Shown one piece after another: positions 1 to 9,528 of a stretch of 39,589 nucleotides of DNA (position 1 is the stretch's first letter; every line of letters starts with the position of its first letter). Position numbers and translations under genes: made by a program. The stretch is from Ignavibacteriota bacterium (GTDB lineage: Bacteria; Bacteroidota; Ignavibacteria; Kapaibacteriales; UBA2268). The stretch is taken from assembly GCA_024636855.1 (NCBI GenBank), contig JAGXGG010000106.1, positions 1-39,589 of the forward strand, in the 5' to 3' direction. Under the pieces are notes generated by a model that worked only from the letters and a program-made list of their open reading frames with translations, made no database searches and was not told the origin of the DNA.

Positions 1-203
1 GAGTAATCTTCCTCAGAAGTTCCTTTGTGGAATATAATCTTGAAAGATACCAACGGGTGTGTATTACTATAGAAATGCAATAACTGTGAGTCATTGCTTA
101 TATTTATTCTCTTTGTATTGGGAGCTAAAAAAGCAGGGATGTCAGTACTCGCAGGGGGTACAGACCAATCAATTGTTTTATTATTATAATCATTCATAGT
201 CAT
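1..203 (-). CDS. Partial hypothetical protein (N-terminal 67 residues, runs off left edge)
   Basis: An open reading frame on the minus strand starts at an ATG at 203 and stays open to base 1, so only the N-terminus is in the window. It begins MTMNDYNNKTIDWSVPPAS and has no signal peptide or membrane segment. A second in-frame ATG lies two codons downstream. It follows the ATPase gene at 285-2258 on the same strand with an 81-nt gap, so the two may be co-transcribed. No clear Shine-Dalgarno is visible, which is common in Bacteroidota. I do not recognise the family from this fragment. Confidence 0.6.
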   Translation of the reverse strand, partial: MTMNDYNNKTIDWSVPPASTDIPAFLAPNTKRINISNDSQLLHFYSNTHPLVSFKIIFHKGTSEEDY

Positions 204-284
204 GCAAATTACGAATTATTTCATGTAAAGTCATTAAGTTTATATAATATTATTGCTTTACGAGTTATGAAATTATTTTGTTAT

Positions 285-2258
285 TTATCCAATCATATTT
301 TTGAAGTCAACGAAGTTTAGCTTGTCCGCTAGACTGATGGCTGCTTTCTTGTAGCTTGCAGACATCTCTGGATCTTGCTGTTCTACTATTTTAGATATAT
401 TAGTGATGGTGAGTAGCTTTAGTTCAACTGGTAACTTCATAGACATACGTGCAGCTAACCTTAGCTTTTCCAAAGCTTGAACGGTTCGTCCTTGTTCGGC
501 ATCTAGCAGAGCAGATGTGTTTAGTATGAAGCATTCTGCTTGTGAATTTGGTTTCGCTTTTATCAATTGTGTTGCTTCGTTTATTTTGTTTTCTGCAGTA
601 GTATAGTCGTTTAAACTTATATATGTTTTTGCAATGATTGAGAGTAGCTGTACTTTCTCAATTAGTCGTAATCTACTAGTATTAGTTTGGTACAAGTTCT
701 CTGCTTTACTTATTGCACTTTCATATCTAGTAGCGAATATATCGTCTAGAACTTCATTTCGAGCAAACACAAAATCGAAATCTTCATTGATATTCCCTAC
801 TACCACTGTACCACTTATATTACCTTCATCACTTTCTTCGGAAGTACCGTTGCCATTTCCATTTCCGTTCCCATCTACCTCTGCTAATTCTTCAGGATTA
901 TATTTCTTTGCATTTTCATTACTAATCTGAGTCATACGCTCAGCTAACTCTTCATTTTCTGCTTCTTTACTATGGGCTGCTAGATATGGCGCTATTTGCT
1001 CTTTCTCATCATCATCTGCGTTGTCGTAGAGTTCCTTTAACTCTTTCGAGACAATCCCATGAAGTGCAATTTTCTCCTCATATTCCAACCCACTAAGGAA
1101 ATACTCATGGTAGAATGCTTGAGTGAACTGATAAATTGTAGTTTTTACGCCGTATCTGATATTAGCGCCTATGCTACGTATAACGGTAGATTTTTGTGAG
1201 ATAGTACGCAATCGTTGTATTACGTCCACTACATCTGTATTGAGTAATTTGCTCATCATATATGCTGAAAACTCTCGCCCTTCGGCGCTGCATATAGCCA
1301 GTAGATTCCTATCGCTATCGCTGAGCTCATTTATGTTCTCAGCTAACGCTGCACTTGCCGTTACAGGCATGTGAACGTCATTCAGATTCAGCGTTAGCTC
1401 ACCTGAATCATTGAAAGGAGGATGTTTTTCGAAATAATGCAAGTATTCATTGAGGATACCTGGATTCCCAAAACTCTTTTCCATAACCCAGTTAACGAAT
1501 TCCTCGTTGTCTTTGTAATGGCTGAGGTTTGCTCGGAAATAACTTTCAGTTTCTTTACTATTTAGATTATTTAATCTTATTCGTTTTATGTCGTTATTCT
1601 CTGTGACTATAAGTGGGAACAACGGAATAGATGGATCTGAAAAATCTGATCTTCGATATGAAAATATTAATAATATTGGCTGGTCGCCATTTGCGAATCG
1701 ACGAATCATATCTACTGACGAAGCATCTGCCCACTGCATATCGTCTATCATCAGTACTAATGGTGATTTGTGTGCAAAGCTACAGAATGCATTATAGAAC
1801 TCATCAATAGCACTTATCTTATCGTCTGTTTTTTCTTGGCTAGATTCTTTTTTATAATCTCTCCAATCCTTACTAATCTCTTTGACGGCATAGAATATCT
1901 CACCAGTTAAAGGCAAAGAAGCAAGTATAGAAATACCCAATCTCTTCTTGAATCTAGCTTTAGCAGATTTGTAATTGCCCTCTAGCATATTATCCATAGC
2001 AGTAGAAAATGGTTTTAGCTGTTGCAAATTTCCAACATTGAAATTCCCAATTGGAGCTTCATTTTCTAACATAAGGGAAATTACGGACTCATCTTTACGA
2101 GCTATTTTCATCATTTCTGTCATAAGAAATGATTTACCAGCACCTCCCTCGCCTTCTATTGCAATAACAGTACCTTTACCATTTTTCAGGTCTTTTAACT
2201 TTTGTTGAAATAGCACAATTTCGGAATCTATCCCAATAGGGAAATAGTTGTTTTCCAT
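285..2258 (-). CDS. P-loop ATPase (AAA/STAND-like) with C-terminal helical, TPR-like region
   Basis: This 657-residue predicted soluble protein starts with an AAA_16-type ATPase domain. The Walker A motif GEGGAGKS is at residues 36-43 and the Walker B segment LVLMIDD at about 168-174, followed by QWAD, a pattern typical of STAND/AAA_16 predicted ATPases that act as signalling switches. The middle is helical. Around residue 460 there is a low-complexity GN repeat (five GN units), encoded by a 6-bp-period tract near 850-880. The last ~150 residues look like TPR-type helical repeats. There is no signal peptide. The product ends without a recognisable effector domain, so it may depend on partners such as the truncated gene downstream. 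The exact role is unknown; the assignment to the ATPase superfamily is secure. Confidence 0.75.
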   Translation of the reverse strand: MENNYFPIGIDSEIVLFQQKLKDLKNGKGTVIAIEGEGGAGKSFLMTEMMKIARKDESVISLMLENEAPIGNFNVGNLQQLKPFSTAMDNMLEGNYKSAKARFKKRLGISILASLPLTGEIFYAVKEISKDWRDYKKESSQEKTDDKISAIDEFYNAFCSFAHKSPLVLMIDDMQWADASSVDMIRRFANGDQPILLIFSYRRSDFSDPSIPLFPLIVTENNDIKRIRLNNLNSKETESYFRANLSHYKDNEEFVNWVMEKSFGNPGILNEYLHYFEKHPPFNDSGELTLNLNDVHMPVTASAALAENINELSDSDRNLLAICSAEGREFSAYMMSKLLNTDVVDVIQRLRTISQKSTVIRSIGANIRYGVKTTIYQFTQAFYHEYFLSGLEYEEKIALHGIVSKELKELYDNADDDEKEQIAPYLAAHSKEAENEELAERMTQISNENAKKYNPEELAEVDGNGNGNGNGTSEESDEGNISGTVVVGNINEDFDFVFARNEVLDDIFATRYESAISKAENLYQTNTSRLRLIEKVQLLSIIAKTYISLNDYTTAENKINEATQLIKAKPNSQAECFILNTSALLDAEQGRTVQALEKLRLAARMSMKLPVELKLLTITNISKIVEQQDPEMSASYKKAAISLADKLNFVDFKNMIG

Positions 2259-2361
2259 TACAATTTCTGTTTATTTTTTTATTCTAGTAGCTAATATACA
2301 AAAACTGTTCCGAATATATCTTTTGTAACAACAATTATTTAAAATTTTCGTAACTTTAGAT

Positions 2362-2790
2362 ATGTCTTTACGCACAAAAATATTATCAGCATTTTTACTA
2401 TTTGCTTTTACATTCTCTACCATTGGTATTGTGATGAATAAGCACATATGTAGTGGGAATGTGAATAATGTATCTGCTTTCTTCAAAGCTGAACAGTGTG
2501 ATCATGCTGAAAAGGCTAATGAAAATGTTCCTAAGTGTCACAAACAGAAATCATCAGAAAAGAAAAACTGCTGTAAAAATGATACAGAAGAACTAAAGAA
2601 CAAAGAACAGTCTCTAACCTATCATAAGATTGAGATAGAACAATTAACTGTATTACATGCAGTTATAACATCTCTTTTCATTCCTAATGATTTACAGAGA
2701 GGACAGAATAATATCCCCATTTACGAATCGCCTCCACCTATTGCTATGAGGCAATCTCTACACAAAATACACGAGCAATTCTTAATCTAG
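2362..2790 (+). CDS. HYC_CC_PP family protein, copper-locus associated
   Basis: This 142-residue protein has an N-terminal hydrophobic segment (about residues 5-25) likely to be a signal or anchor. Three short signatures in order match the Bacteroidota HYC_CC_PP family: an H-x-C in NKHICSG near residue 29, a CC pair in KKNCCKND near residue 70, and a proline run ESPPP near residue 125. Other Cys and His residues (CDHAEK, KCHKQK) make a metal-binding periplasmic role plausible, but this is inference. It lies immediately upstream of the CusA-type pump on the same strand, the usual neighbourhood of this family, and divergently from the ATPase gene. The biochemical function of the family is not established. 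Confidence 0.7.
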   Translation: MSLRTKILSAFLLFAFTFSTIGIVMNKHICSGNVNNVSAFFKAEQCDHAEKANENVPKCHKQKSSEKKNCCKNDTEELKNKEQSLTYHKIEIEQLTVLHAVITSLFIPNDLQRGQNNIPIYESPPPIAMRQSLHKIHEQFLI

Positions 2791-2845
2791 GCTCCATTTT
2801 CTTAGAATTATTTACCATTTTTTGAAAATCATTGGAGTATTTATC

Positions 2846-5800
2846 GTGGTCAATTCGATCATCAAATTTTTTCTTGAGAATAGATTAGTAACTTTTCTAT
2901 TACTCGCATTATTAGTTATATGGGGTGCTGCAGTTTCTCCCTTCAAATGGGATGTGACAAGTGCAATAAATGACCCTGTAGCTGTGGATGCTATACCAGA
3001 TATTGGTGAAAATCAACAAATAGTATTCACTAAATGGATGGGGCGTTCACCTCAAGATATTGATAATCAAATCACATACCCGCTTACGACTTATATGTTG
3101 GGTATCCCTGGTGTGAAATCAATTCGTAGTTCTTCTATGTTTGGTATTTCAAGTATATATATCATATTTGAAGAAGATATAGAATATTATTGGAGTCGCT
3201 CGAGAATATTAGAAAAACTAAACTCTCTTCCGAGTGGATTGCTTCCTGAAAGTGTCTCACCTACCTTAGGACCGGATGCTACTGCACTAGGTCAAGTATA
3301 TTGGTACACTATAGAAGGTAGAGATGAAAATGGAAAGCCTGCCGGTGGTTGGGATCTAGATGAGCTACGCTCTATACAGGATTTCTATGTCAAATATGGA
3401 TTAAACTCTGCTTCGGGTGTTTCGGAAGTGGCTTCTATAGGCGGTTTTGTTAAGGAATACCAAGTAGATATCAACCCTGATGCGATGAAAACTTATGGTG
3501 TAAATATAAGTCAAGTTATAAATGCAGTCCGCAATTCTAACAAAGATGTTGGTGCTAAAACACTGGAGTTTAACAAAGTTGAATATCTCATTCGAGGACT
3601 CGGATATATAGATCAAGTAAGTGACTTAGAGAATGCCGTTATCAGGGTAAATGACAATACACCACTAACTATAAAAGATATTGCTAAAGTTAAGCTCGGC
3701 CCAGCTGACAGAAGGGGAATGCTCGATAAGAATGGATACGAAGCAGTAGGGGGAGTTGTAGTAGCCAGATATGGCTCTAACCCTATGGAAGTGATTGAGA
3801 ATGTAAAGGAAAAGATTGCTGAAATTTCAAAAGGTCTACCACAAAAGACACTAGCAGACGGGACAATATCAAAACTAGAGATAGTACCTTTCTATGACCG
3901 TTCTCAGCTTATACAAGAGACATTAGGAACTCTAGAGGAAGCACTTTCGCTAGAAGTTCTAATCACAATCATCGTCATACTACTGATGGTAGGTAATATA
4001 AGAGCATCGATAGTAATCGCAGTATTATTACCCATTGCTATTCTAATGGTATTTATTGCGATGAAATACGCAGGAGTAGCTGCTAATATAGTCGCACTAT
4101 CTGGAATAGCCATAGCTATAGGAACCATGGTCGATTTGGCTATAATACTAGTAGAAAATGTAATAGAATATCGTACACTATACCCCGATAAAAAATTACT
4201 GGAATTAATCTATCAAGCATCTGCAGAAGTGAGCTCTGCAATCATTACAGCTGTCACAACTACTATTGTTAGTTTTATACCTGTTTTTATGTTGCAAGGA
4301 GCAGAGGGGAAATTGTTCATACCTCTTGCTTTTACTAAGACATTTGCAATCATCTCTGCACTCATTATAACGTTATTTATATTACCAACTATTACATACT
4401 TACTTTTCTCTATTCGAGGTAAGAAGTCAATTAGTAGTTATCTTTTTGCAGGAATAGTAGTATTAGCAGGCATATTCGGAATGTTCGTTGTTTCGATTGT
4501 ATTTGGGCTAACAGTTATTACTATAGGTATTCTATTGGGCATAGCAGCTAAGAAACCAGATTTGAAAAGTAAAATTTCTACAATCAATGTGTTTCTTGCG
4601 ACACTCCTTGTTACATTAATACTGACTAAGTATTGGATGCCATTAGGTCCATCTGAATCCTTATTTCTAAATTTCTTTTTTGTGTTTTTACTTTTATTAG
4701 GAGTTCTTGGGTCTTTCAAATTGATAATACATTATTATGAGATTATACTCAATTGGTGTTTAGAAAATAAGGCTACTTTTCTGCTACTACCTTCATTAAT
4801 TGTATTAATTGGTATAATGACGTGGATAGGATTTCCTAAAGTCTTTGGATTCGTAAATACAGGTTTTAATTCCATCGGAATTGATGTTTCGGAAACAAGA
4901 CCTTGGAAGAATATGTCAGAAGCATTTCCAGGATTAGGTTCAGAATTTATGCCTTCATTGGACGAGGGTTCCTTCTTATTAATGCCTACATCAATGCCAT
5001 ATACTGGAGTAGCGAAGAATAGGGAACTATTGCAAAATCTGGATCTTGCTGTACAACAAATTCCAGAAATAAAAATGGTAGTAGGTAAAGCTGGTAGAAT
5101 AGAAAGTGCTTTAGACCCAGCACCACTCTCAATGTTCGAGAACATAATTAACTACAAATCAGAGTATATAAATGATAAAGATGGTCATCGAATTCGTTTC
5201 AAAGTAGATGAAGATGGAAATTTTATAACTAAATCTGGTGATACTCTATCAAACGAGAATGCAATTCTAAATGGAGTTGATAAAGCGGATTTGATAACTG
5301 ATGAAGATGGAGAATACTACCGCCAATGGAGGAAATCAATTCACACTACAGATGATATTTGGAATGAGATAGTAATTCATAGTGACTTTCCAGAGATTAC
5401 ATCTGCACCGAAATTGCAGCCTATTGAGACTAGACTAATAATGCTTCAAACTGGTATGAGAGCTCCTATGGGTTTAAAAGTATTTGGGCCTGACTTGAAA
5501 ACTATTGAAAGTTTTGGGATGAAGCTGGAAGACATACTAAGACGAGTACCATCGGTAAAAGCAGAAGCTGTTTTTGCAGATAGAGTAGTCGGGAAGCCAT
5601 ATATACATATCAATATTGATAGAAATGAAATAGCACGATATGGTTTGAATATAACAGATATTCAAAATGTAATAGAAACAGCAATTGGAGGTATGCCTCT
5701 GACTACTACTGTAGAAGGAAGGGAGAGATATTCAGTAAGAGTTCGTTATCCTCGTGAATTGAGAGATGAACCTGACAAACTGATGCGAACTCTAGTTCCT

Positions 5801-6640
5801 ACTCCGAACGGCAATCAGATACCACTAGGTCAATTAGCAAAGCTAGAATATATAAAAGGGCCACAACTTATCAAAAGTGAGAATACTTTCCTTACTAGTT
5901 ATGTGCTATTTGATAAAAGAGACGGCTATGCTGAAGTAAATGTAGTAGAAGAAGCTGAAACTTATATTAAGGCTGCGATTGATTCAGGAGAATTAGTAAT
6001 ACCTTCAGGAGTAAGCTATAAATTCTCTGGTAATTATGAGAATCAACTACGTGCATCAAAACGGTTATCGATTATAATACCGGTAGTTCTATTCGCTATA
6101 TTTCTAATCTTGTATTTCCAATTCCGGTCAGTTATTACTAGTCTTATTATATTCACAGGAATTGGGGTAGCTTTGGCAGGTGGATTTACTATGCTGTGGC
6201 TTTATGGACAAACATGGTTTGTAGATTTTTCATTCCTCGGGGCTAATATGAGAGAATTATTCCAGATGGGAGATATAAATATAAGTGTTGCCGTTTGGGT
6301 TGGGTTCATCGCTCTATTCGGAATAGCAACAGATGATGGAGTTGTAATGGCTACTTATCTTAAAGATAATTTCAAAGATAAAGAATTCGAATCAGTTGCA
6401 GAAATCAGAAAGCTAACATTAGAAGCCGGTAAGAGGAGGGTTCGTCCTTGCTTGATGACTACGGCTACTACTCTAATAGCACTAGTCCCTATATTGACTA
6501 GTACTGGACGTGGCTCAGATATTATGATACCAATGGCTATTCCTGCTTTTGGTGGGATGTTAATTGCTATTATTACCATTTTTGTTGTGCCCGTATTATA
6601 TGCACTTTGGAGAGAAAAACAGTTGGAGGTTAGAGTATGA
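2846..6640 (+). CDS. cusA: Heavy-metal efflux RND transporter, CusA/CzcA family
   Basis: This inner-membrane proton/metal antiporter exports Cu(I)/Ag(I) through a CusCBA-type envelope complex. The protein is about 1264 residues, somewhat longer than typical CusA (~1050) because of added hydrophobic segments around residues 520-630 and an insert near 770-840. Family signatures are clear: the N-terminal helix followed by DPVAVDAIPDIGENQ, the pump motif MVDLAIILVEN in the first half, and the CusA-type ATDDGVVMATYL in the second. I chose the GTG at 2846 because GGAG sits 8 nt upstream and the product then begins at the usual first membrane helix; an in-frame TTG at 2822 is also possible. The stop overlaps the next gene's start by 4 nt (ATGA), indicating translational coupling. 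The adaptor at 11591 carries Cu-type domains, favouring Cu/Ag over Zn/Co/Cd. Confidence 0.9.
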   Translation: MVNSIIKFFLENRLVTFLLLALLVIWGAAVSPFKWDVTSAINDPVAVDAIPDIGENQQIVFTKWMGRSPQDIDNQITYPLTTYMLGIPGVKSIRSSSMFGISSIYIIFEEDIEYYWSRSRILEKLNSLPSGLLPESVSPTLGPDATALGQVYWYTIEGRDENGKPAGGWDLDELRSIQDFYVKYGLNSASGVSEVASIGGFVKEYQVDINPDAMKTYGVNISQVINAVRNSNKDVGAKTLEFNKVEYLIRGLGYIDQVSDLENAVIRVNDNTPLTIKDIAKVKLGPADRRGMLDKNGYEAVGGVVVARYGSNPMEVIENVKEKIAEISKGLPQKTLADGTISKLEIVPFYDRSQLIQETLGTLEEALSLEVLITIIVILLMVGNIRASIVIAVLLPIAILMVFIAMKYAGVAANIVALSGIAIAIGTMVDLAIILVENVIEYRTLYPDKKLLELIYQASAEVSSAIITAVTTTIVSFIPVFMLQGAEGKLFIPLAFTKTFAIISALIITLFILPTITYLLFSIRGKKSISSYLFAGIVVLAGIFGMFVVSIVFGLTVITIGILLGIAAKKPDLKSKISTINVFLATLLVTLILTKYWMPLGPSESLFLNFFFVFLLLLGVLGSFKLIIHYYEIILNWCLENKATFLLLPSLIVLIGIMTWIGFPKVFGFVNTGFNSIGIDVSETRPWKNMSEAFPGLGSEFMPSLDEGSFLLMPTSMPYTGVAKNRELLQNLDLAVQQIPEIKMVVGKAGRIESALDPAPLSMFENIINYKSEYINDKDGHRIRFKVDEDGNFITKSGDTLSNENAILNGVDKADLITDEDGEYYRQWRKSIHTTDDIWNEIVIHSDFPEITSAPKLQPIETRLIMLQTGMRAPMGLKVFGPDLKTIESFGMKLEDILRRVPSVKAEAVFADRVVGKPYIHINIDRNEIARYGLNITDIQNVIETAIGGMPLTTTVEGRERYSVRVRYPRELRDEPDKLMRTLVPTPNGNQIPLGQLAKLEYIKGPQLIKSENTFLTSYVLFDKRDGYAEVNVVEEAETYIKAAIDSGELVIPSGVSYKFSGNYENQLRASKRLSIIIPVVLFAIFLILYFQFRSVITSLIIFTGIGVALAGGFTMLWLYGQTWFVDFSFLGANMRELFQMGDINISVAVWVGFIALFGIATDDGVVMATYLKDNFKDKEFESVAEIRKLTLEAGKRRVRPCLMTTATTLIALVPILTSTGRGSDIMIPMAIPAFGGMLIAIITIFVVPVLYALWREKQLEVRV

Positions 6641-7851
6641 AAAAGCTAATATTTTCACTTATGCTAATAGCTTACAGTCTTAGTTCGCAGACAGTACAAG
6701 ATTATCTGGAAGAAGCAGAGAATAATAACCCAATGCTAAAGGCAAAGTATATAGAATATGAACAACAATTGCTCAATGCACCACAAGTATCTGCTTTACC
6801 AGATCCTACTATTAGTTTGGGATATTTTGTAACTCGGCCATACACGCGTGTAGGGCCACAAAATTTCAAACTTTCTTATAACCAGAAGCTACCTTGGTTC
6901 GGGACACTATCAGACTATGAAAAAGAAAGTCTTGAACTAGCTGAAGCCAAGAGAAAAGATTATGAACAGCAGAAAGTTGAAGTTTTCTATGCCGTTAGAA
7001 ATAATCTATATGAATTGTATAAATCAGAAGAAATAAAGAAGTATCTCAATGAATCATTAGAATTACTACAATATATCCGACCAATAGTAAACACAAAAGT
7101 AGAAATTGGTTCTTCCAGATTAAGAGATCTATTGACTCTAGATTTGATGATTAGTGAGTTAGAAACGAAAATCGAGATTGTCGAATTAGACGCAAACCCA
7201 TACAGACAAGAATTGAAACAATTACTTAATCGAGATGATAATACTGAGTTAACTATTCCAATGAAATGAGAGGAGAATATAGACTTTGCCAAATTGAGAG
7301 GAGATATTGTAAATAACCCTTCAATAGCAAAGCTAGATATTCTACAAAGTGCATCTAAACTAAGGGCTAATTCTGCAAATTCAGAATCGAAACCTTCGAT
7401 TACTTTGGGATTGGATTATATAAACGTTAGTGAAATGAGTGATATGTCTGTACCTAACAATGGATTAGATATTATAATGCCAATGGTTGGGATATCTATT
7501 CCCTTTTTTAGTGGTAAATATACAGCTAAAGAAGAGCAAGCAACAGCTATGGTGAAACAGTATGAGTACGAGCAAGAGAACTTGCTAAGTAAGCTCAATT
7601 CGCAGTTCGAGAGCGTCTTATACAATGTCAAATCAAATGAAGAAAAAGTTAGTCTATTTGAGAGTCAAATAGAAAAATTGATAAACATACGTGATTTACT
7701 TTATGAAGAATATAGTGCTATAGCAAATGAAGATATACTTGAAGTAATAAGAACGGAAGAAAAGATAATTCAATATAAAAAAATGAAATTAGATGCAGAG
7801 ATTTCTATTTTCAAAAATAAAGCACAATTAATCAGAATTGTGGGAGAGTAA
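6637..7851 (+). pseudogene. TolC/CusC-type outer-membrane efflux channel, interrupted by in-frame TGA at 7267-7269
   Basis: The outer-membrane partner of the CusA pump. The first part (6637-7266, 210 residues) has a signal peptide ending near SLSSQ and an OEP-family segment including ALPDPTISLGYF and KLPWFGTL. The second part (from 7270 on; a TTG at 7294 could restart) continues in the same frame with NNPSIAKLDI, the coiled-coil helices and PFFSGKYTAKEEQA, ending at 7851. Joining the two across a single TGA gives about 404 residues, a normal length for this family in Bacteroidota. TGA is used as an ordinary stop elsewhere here (cusA), so read-through is not the default expectation. Either a recent nonsense mutation, an assembly error, or two separately translated halves would explain it. 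The gene overlaps cusA by 4 nt. Confidence 0.8.
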
Positions 7852-8118
7852 AGATGCTCAATACAATAATTTTATTATATAAGACAATAGCCGCAAGAGC
7901 TGAAAAAGAATATTCCTAATTCGGAAGATCCTGAGATTATTAAACTTTTTGAAGGTTAGTAGCTAGGTTATTAGTAGTTGAGAAGAGAACTAATTTTTGG
8001 CAGTAATGTTAAGTTTCATATTGCTGAAATGTCAATTGCATTTTATCAAGAACAATATTTTTCTTTGAAATAGCTTGGGAAGTTTAAAAATCATAAACAA
8101 AAGAAACGAGTAGTAAAA
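7852..8118 (+). other. Spacer between the cusC-like gene and the APC permease, possibly with coding debris
   Basis: The 267-nt gap holds no intact gene. Two short open stretches (about 7897-7960 reading QELKKNIPNSEDPE and ending at a stop, and about 7998-8073 reading KFHIAEMSIAFYQEQ and ending at a stop) look peptide-like but belong to no family I recognise. They could be remnants of a gene displaced when the permease gene arrived. No hairpin terminator is evident. Confidence 0.25.
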
Positions 8119-9435
8119 TTGAATGTAGATAAAAACAATAACGATTATAAAAAAGATAGTTTAAGTCTAACTGGCACCGTAGCATTAGGTACTGGAGTGA
8201 TGATTGGTGCAGGTATATTTACATTATTAGGACAGGTTGCCGAACTTGCAGGTGAATGGTTTCCAATTGTATTTTTAGTAGGTGCATTAATTTCAGCATT
8301 CAGTTCATATACGTATATCAAGGTTTCAGATGCATATCCTTCAGCTGGTGGCATTGCAATGATACTAAAAAAATCTTATGGGAAAGGCACTATAACAGCA
8401 TTCGCTTCGCTTTTGATGGCGCTTTCTATGGTAATTAGCGAGAGTTTAGTTGCTCGAACATTTGGTACTTATACTCTCCAACTTTTCGGAAATAGCAATG
8501 ATGGCTTATGGGTTCCCATTTTAGGAGTATTACTTCTGATTTTTGCCTTTTTGATTAATATTTCTGGTAATAATGTTATTGGTAAATCCTCATTTGGACT
8601 TGCCATTATTAAAATTGGAGGTCTTTCGATATTTGCGATTGTTGCACTTTGGGTTTCTAGCTTTTCAGTCAATAATATAGTCCCTACGTCTAATCTAGGT
8701 GACAATTCTTTTATTAATTATTTAGGAGCTTTGGCTTTGTCAATTTTGGCATATAAGGGTTTCACAACTATCACTAATAGTGGTGATGAAGTTGTAAATC
8801 CTCATAAAAACATTGGGAAAGCTATAATCATTTCATTGATTATATGTACAGTTATATATGTACTTGTAGCTTTATCAGTATCTGCACAGCTTAGTATTTC
8901 TGAAATAATTAAAGCAAAAGATTTTTCTCTTGCCGAAGCGGCTCGTCCAGCTTTTGGTGATTTTGGATTGTGGTTTACAGTTGGAATAGCCATTGTGGCT
9001 ACTGCATCAGGTGTAGTAGCCAGTACATTTGCTGTTTCACGAATGACAGCAATGCTTACTAAAATGAAACTAATCCCTCACAGTCATTTTGGAATGTCTG
9101 GTACAATACAAAAACACATGTTAGTTTATGCAGTTGTTATTGCCATTATACTAACAACATTTTTCAATCTTTCTAGAATAGCAGCATTAGGAGCAATATT
9201 TTATTTAATTATGGATGTTATTGTTCACTGGGGTGTATTGCGTCATATACGAAAAGAGGTCAAAGCAAAGAGCTTTATTCTAATTACTGCAATAGTTTTT
9301 GATTTAATTGTCCTAGGTTCTTTTCTATGGATAAAATTTAATAGTGATAATCTTGTGATAATTGTTTCTCTAATAATCATTTTTATTGTTTTTGCAGGAG
9401 AAAGGTGGTTTTTGAAAACAAAAACTGGTACATAA
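8119..9435 (+). CDS. APC-superfamily amino acid/polyamine permease
   Basis: This 438-residue integral membrane protein has about 12 hydrophobic helices. The APC hallmark at the start of helix 1 is clear: SLTGTVALGTGVMIGAGIF, containing the G-[AV]-G-I-F signature that lines the substrate site. Helix 6/7 regions such as LSILAYKGFTTITNSGDEV and later TMTAMLTK-like segments also fit APC amino-acid/organo-cation carriers. The substrate cannot be read from sequence. The predicted start is TTG at 8119, because the first in-frame ATG lies inside helix 1; the SD is weak. Its position inside a copper-efflux block, between the cusC-like gene and the CopB ATPase, is unexpected and suggests insertion or a still-unknown link to metal-complexing amino acids (inference). 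Confidence 0.85.
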   Translation: MNVDKNNNDYKKDSLSLTGTVALGTGVMIGAGIFTLLGQVAELAGEWFPIVFLVGALISAFSSYTYIKVSDAYPSAGGIAMILKKSYGKGTITAFASLLMALSMVISESLVARTFGTYTLQLFGNSNDGLWVPILGVLLLIFAFLINISGNNVIGKSSFGLAIIKIGGLSIFAIVALWVSSFSVNNIVPTSNLGDNSFINYLGALALSILAYKGFTTITNSGDEVVNPHKNIGKAIIISLIICTVIYVLVALSVSAQLSISEIIKAKDFSLAEAARPAFGDFGLWFTVGIAIVATASGVVASTFAVSRMTAMLTKMKLIPHSHFGMSGTIQKHMLVYAVVIAIILTTFFNLSRIAALGAIFYLIMDVIVHWGVLRHIRKEVKAKSFILITAIVFDLIVLGSFLWIKFNSDNLVIIVSLIIIFIVFAGERWFLKTKTGT

Positions 9436-9528
9436 TAATTTTTTAATAAGTCAAATGCTAATAGTAGTAAAAAATAATGAAAAATTTATCTTAAATATTA
9501 ACAATACCAATTAATAAGGAATAAAAAA

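Noticed and set aside
850-880. The 6-bp-period tract considered as a CRISPR or minisatellite array
   Set aside because: It is only about 30 nt, codes in frame for GN repeats in the ATPase, and has no spacer structure.
2304-2330. AACTGTTCCGAA between the ATPase and HYC_CC_PP genes as a third copy of the intragenic palindrome
   Set aside because: Only the left arm is similar and there is no complementary right arm, so it is not a palindrome.
4735-5145. Long minus-strand open frame inside cusA
   Set aside because: It lies wholly inside the well-conserved pump gene, has no start signal or recognisable motif, and is explained as a shadow of the plus-strand coding sequence.
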